Assembly: GCA_002493395.1 (NCBI GenBank)
Contig: DKYS01000030.1
Coordinates: 1 to 32,777, forward strand
Length of the DNA stretch: 32,777 bases
Direction of reading: 5' to 3'
Source of the DNA: Turicibacter sp. UBA7094
GTDB taxonomy: Bacteria > Bacillota_I > Bacilli_A > MOL361 > Turicibacteraceae
Shown: piece after piece, positions 31,924 to 32,777 of the stretch
How the letters are laid out: each line of letters begins with the position of its first letter
Numbering within the stretch: the stretch's first letter is position 1
Translations under genes and position numbers: made by a program
Notes under the pieces: generated by a model
What the model saw: only the letters and a program-made list of their open reading frames with translations
Told to the model about the DNA's origin: nothing
Database searches by the model: none

Positions 31924-32777
31924 ATGACAAATAGAATTACAAATGTTGAGGAATTAATGTCAACTCTTGAACAGATGAGAGCAGCTCAACGAGAATTTGC
32001 AACATTTACACAAGAACAAGTTGATGAATTATTTTACAAAGCGGCAATGGCGATTAATAATTTGCGTATTCCGTTAGCACAGATGGCAGTAGAAGAAACA
32101 GGAATGGGACTAGTTGAAGATAAAATCATTAAAAACCATTATGCATCTGAATATATTTACAATAAATATCGCGATACAAAAACATGTGGGGTTTTATCAG
32201 AAGACTTATCATTTGGAATTCAAAAGATTGCTGAACCAGTGGGGGTAATTGGGGCAGTCATCCCGACGACGAATCCAACGTCAACAGCATGTTTTAAATG
32301 TTTAATGGCGATTAAAACACGTAATGCCATCGTTATTTCAGCACATCCTCGTGCTAAAAATTGTACAAATTATACGGCTCAGGTGATTCGTGAAACGATT
32401 GAGGCGGCGGGGGCGCCAAAAGGATTGATCGCTTGGATTGATGCGCCAAGTATTGAATTAACAAATACGGTGATGCGCGAAGCGGATTTAATTTTAGCGA
32501 CAGGTGGACCTGGAATGGTGAAATCAGCTTATTCATCAGGAACACCAGCGATTGGAGTTGGAGCAGGAAATACACCAGTTATTTTCCATAAAACATGTGA
32601 TATTCCGATGGCTGTCAATTCTTTATTATTATCAAAAACATTTGATTACGGTGTCATTTGTGCATCGGAACAATCAATTATTGTAGATGAAACGATTTAT
32701 GAAACAGTAAAAGCAGAGCTTAAAAAACGTGGAGCGTTAATCTTAAATGATGAGCAATTGGAGGCTGTTCGCCGTAC
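31924..32777 (+). CDS. adhE: Bifunctional aldehyde-alcohol dehydrogenase AdhE (5' part)
   Basis: The first 284 residues of AdhE, which reduces acetyl-CoA to acetaldehyde and then ethanol with NADH during fermentation; the frame runs off the window edge. Visible are the N-terminal aldehyde dehydrogenase features: ESGMG-like VEETGMGLVEDKIIKN (56-71), KTCGVLSEDLSFGI (86-99), EPVGVIGAVIPTTNPTSTA (104-122), the nucleotide-binding ATGGPGMVKSAYSSG (192-206) and catalytic C246 in FDYGVICASEQS. Colinearity with AdhE is close, but the C-terminal iron alcohol dehydrogenase half is not in view, so a stand-alone acetaldehyde dehydrogenase is not strictly excluded. AGGAGGAG precedes the ATG. Confidence 0.92.
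   Translation, partial: MTNRITNVEELMSTLEQMRAAQREFATFTQEQVDELFYKAAMAINNLRIPLAQMAVEETGMGLVEDKIIKNHYASEYIYNKYRDTKTCGVLSEDLSFGIQKIAEPVGVIGAVIPTTNPTSTACFKCLMAIKTRNAIVISAHPRAKNCTNYTAQVIRETIEAAGAPKGLIAWIDAPSIELTNTVMREADLILATGGPGMVKSAYSSGTPAIGVGAGNTPVIFHKTCDIPMAVNSLLLSKTFDYGVICASEQSIIVDETIYETVKAELKKRGALILNDEQLEAVRR

Overview
The window is a continuous stretch of AT-rich chromosome from a low-GC, spore-forming Gram-positive bacterium (Bacillota). This rests on strong AGGAGG-type ribosome binding sites, sigma-A promoters, three tRNA-sensing T-box leaders, the sporulation pair yqfC-yqfD behind a sigma-E-like promoter, and CcpA, EzrA and PlsY. The combination of Bacillus-like gene order, a single-chain class II glycyl-tRNA synthetase, an enlarged SigA and loss of several genes usual in Bacillus at these sites suggests a lineage near Turicibacter or the Erysipelotrichia border. 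That placement is inference and was not tested by any search.

Layout. 133-717 (minus) is plsY, divergent from parE-parC (966-5309), the two topoisomerase IV subunits, which end at a clear terminator. Positions 5405-10031 hold yqfC-yqfD-phoH-ybeY-dgkA-cdd-era, followed by small yqzL and recO (10144-11044). After a terminator comes a glycine T-box, then glyS, dnaG, rpoD, trmK and yqfO in one apparent operon (11543-17962). A phenylalanine T-box precedes pheS-pheT (18290-21759). aroA (chorismate mutase/DAHP synthase) and ccpA follow. A tyrosine T-box begins directly after ccpA and controls tyrS. Convergent rpsD has a long leader that may carry S4 autoregulation. ezrA, nifZ-thiI and the 5' part of adhE close the window. 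adhE is preceded by two overlapping or adjacent Rex-like operators.

How the genes work together. Most of the window is core information processing: topoisomerase IV, primase, the primary sigma factor, ribosome maturation (ybeY, era), three aminoacyl-tRNA synthetases, S4, and tRNA modification (trmK, thiI with its sulfur donor nifZ). A second theme is central-carbon and redox control (ccpA, aroA, adhE with Rex-like sites). No phage, insertion sequence, CRISPR array, toxin or defence genes were seen, and no gene looks foreign. I found no undescribed system. The points worth a second look are regulatory or concern protein variants: the sigma-E promoter that moves the yqfC start, a vegetative promoter candidate inside yqfD, the ccpA/tyrS T-box junction, the Rex-like pair at adhE, a large insertion in SigA, a DgkA lacking a usually conserved glutamate, and a possible switch in the rpsD leader.
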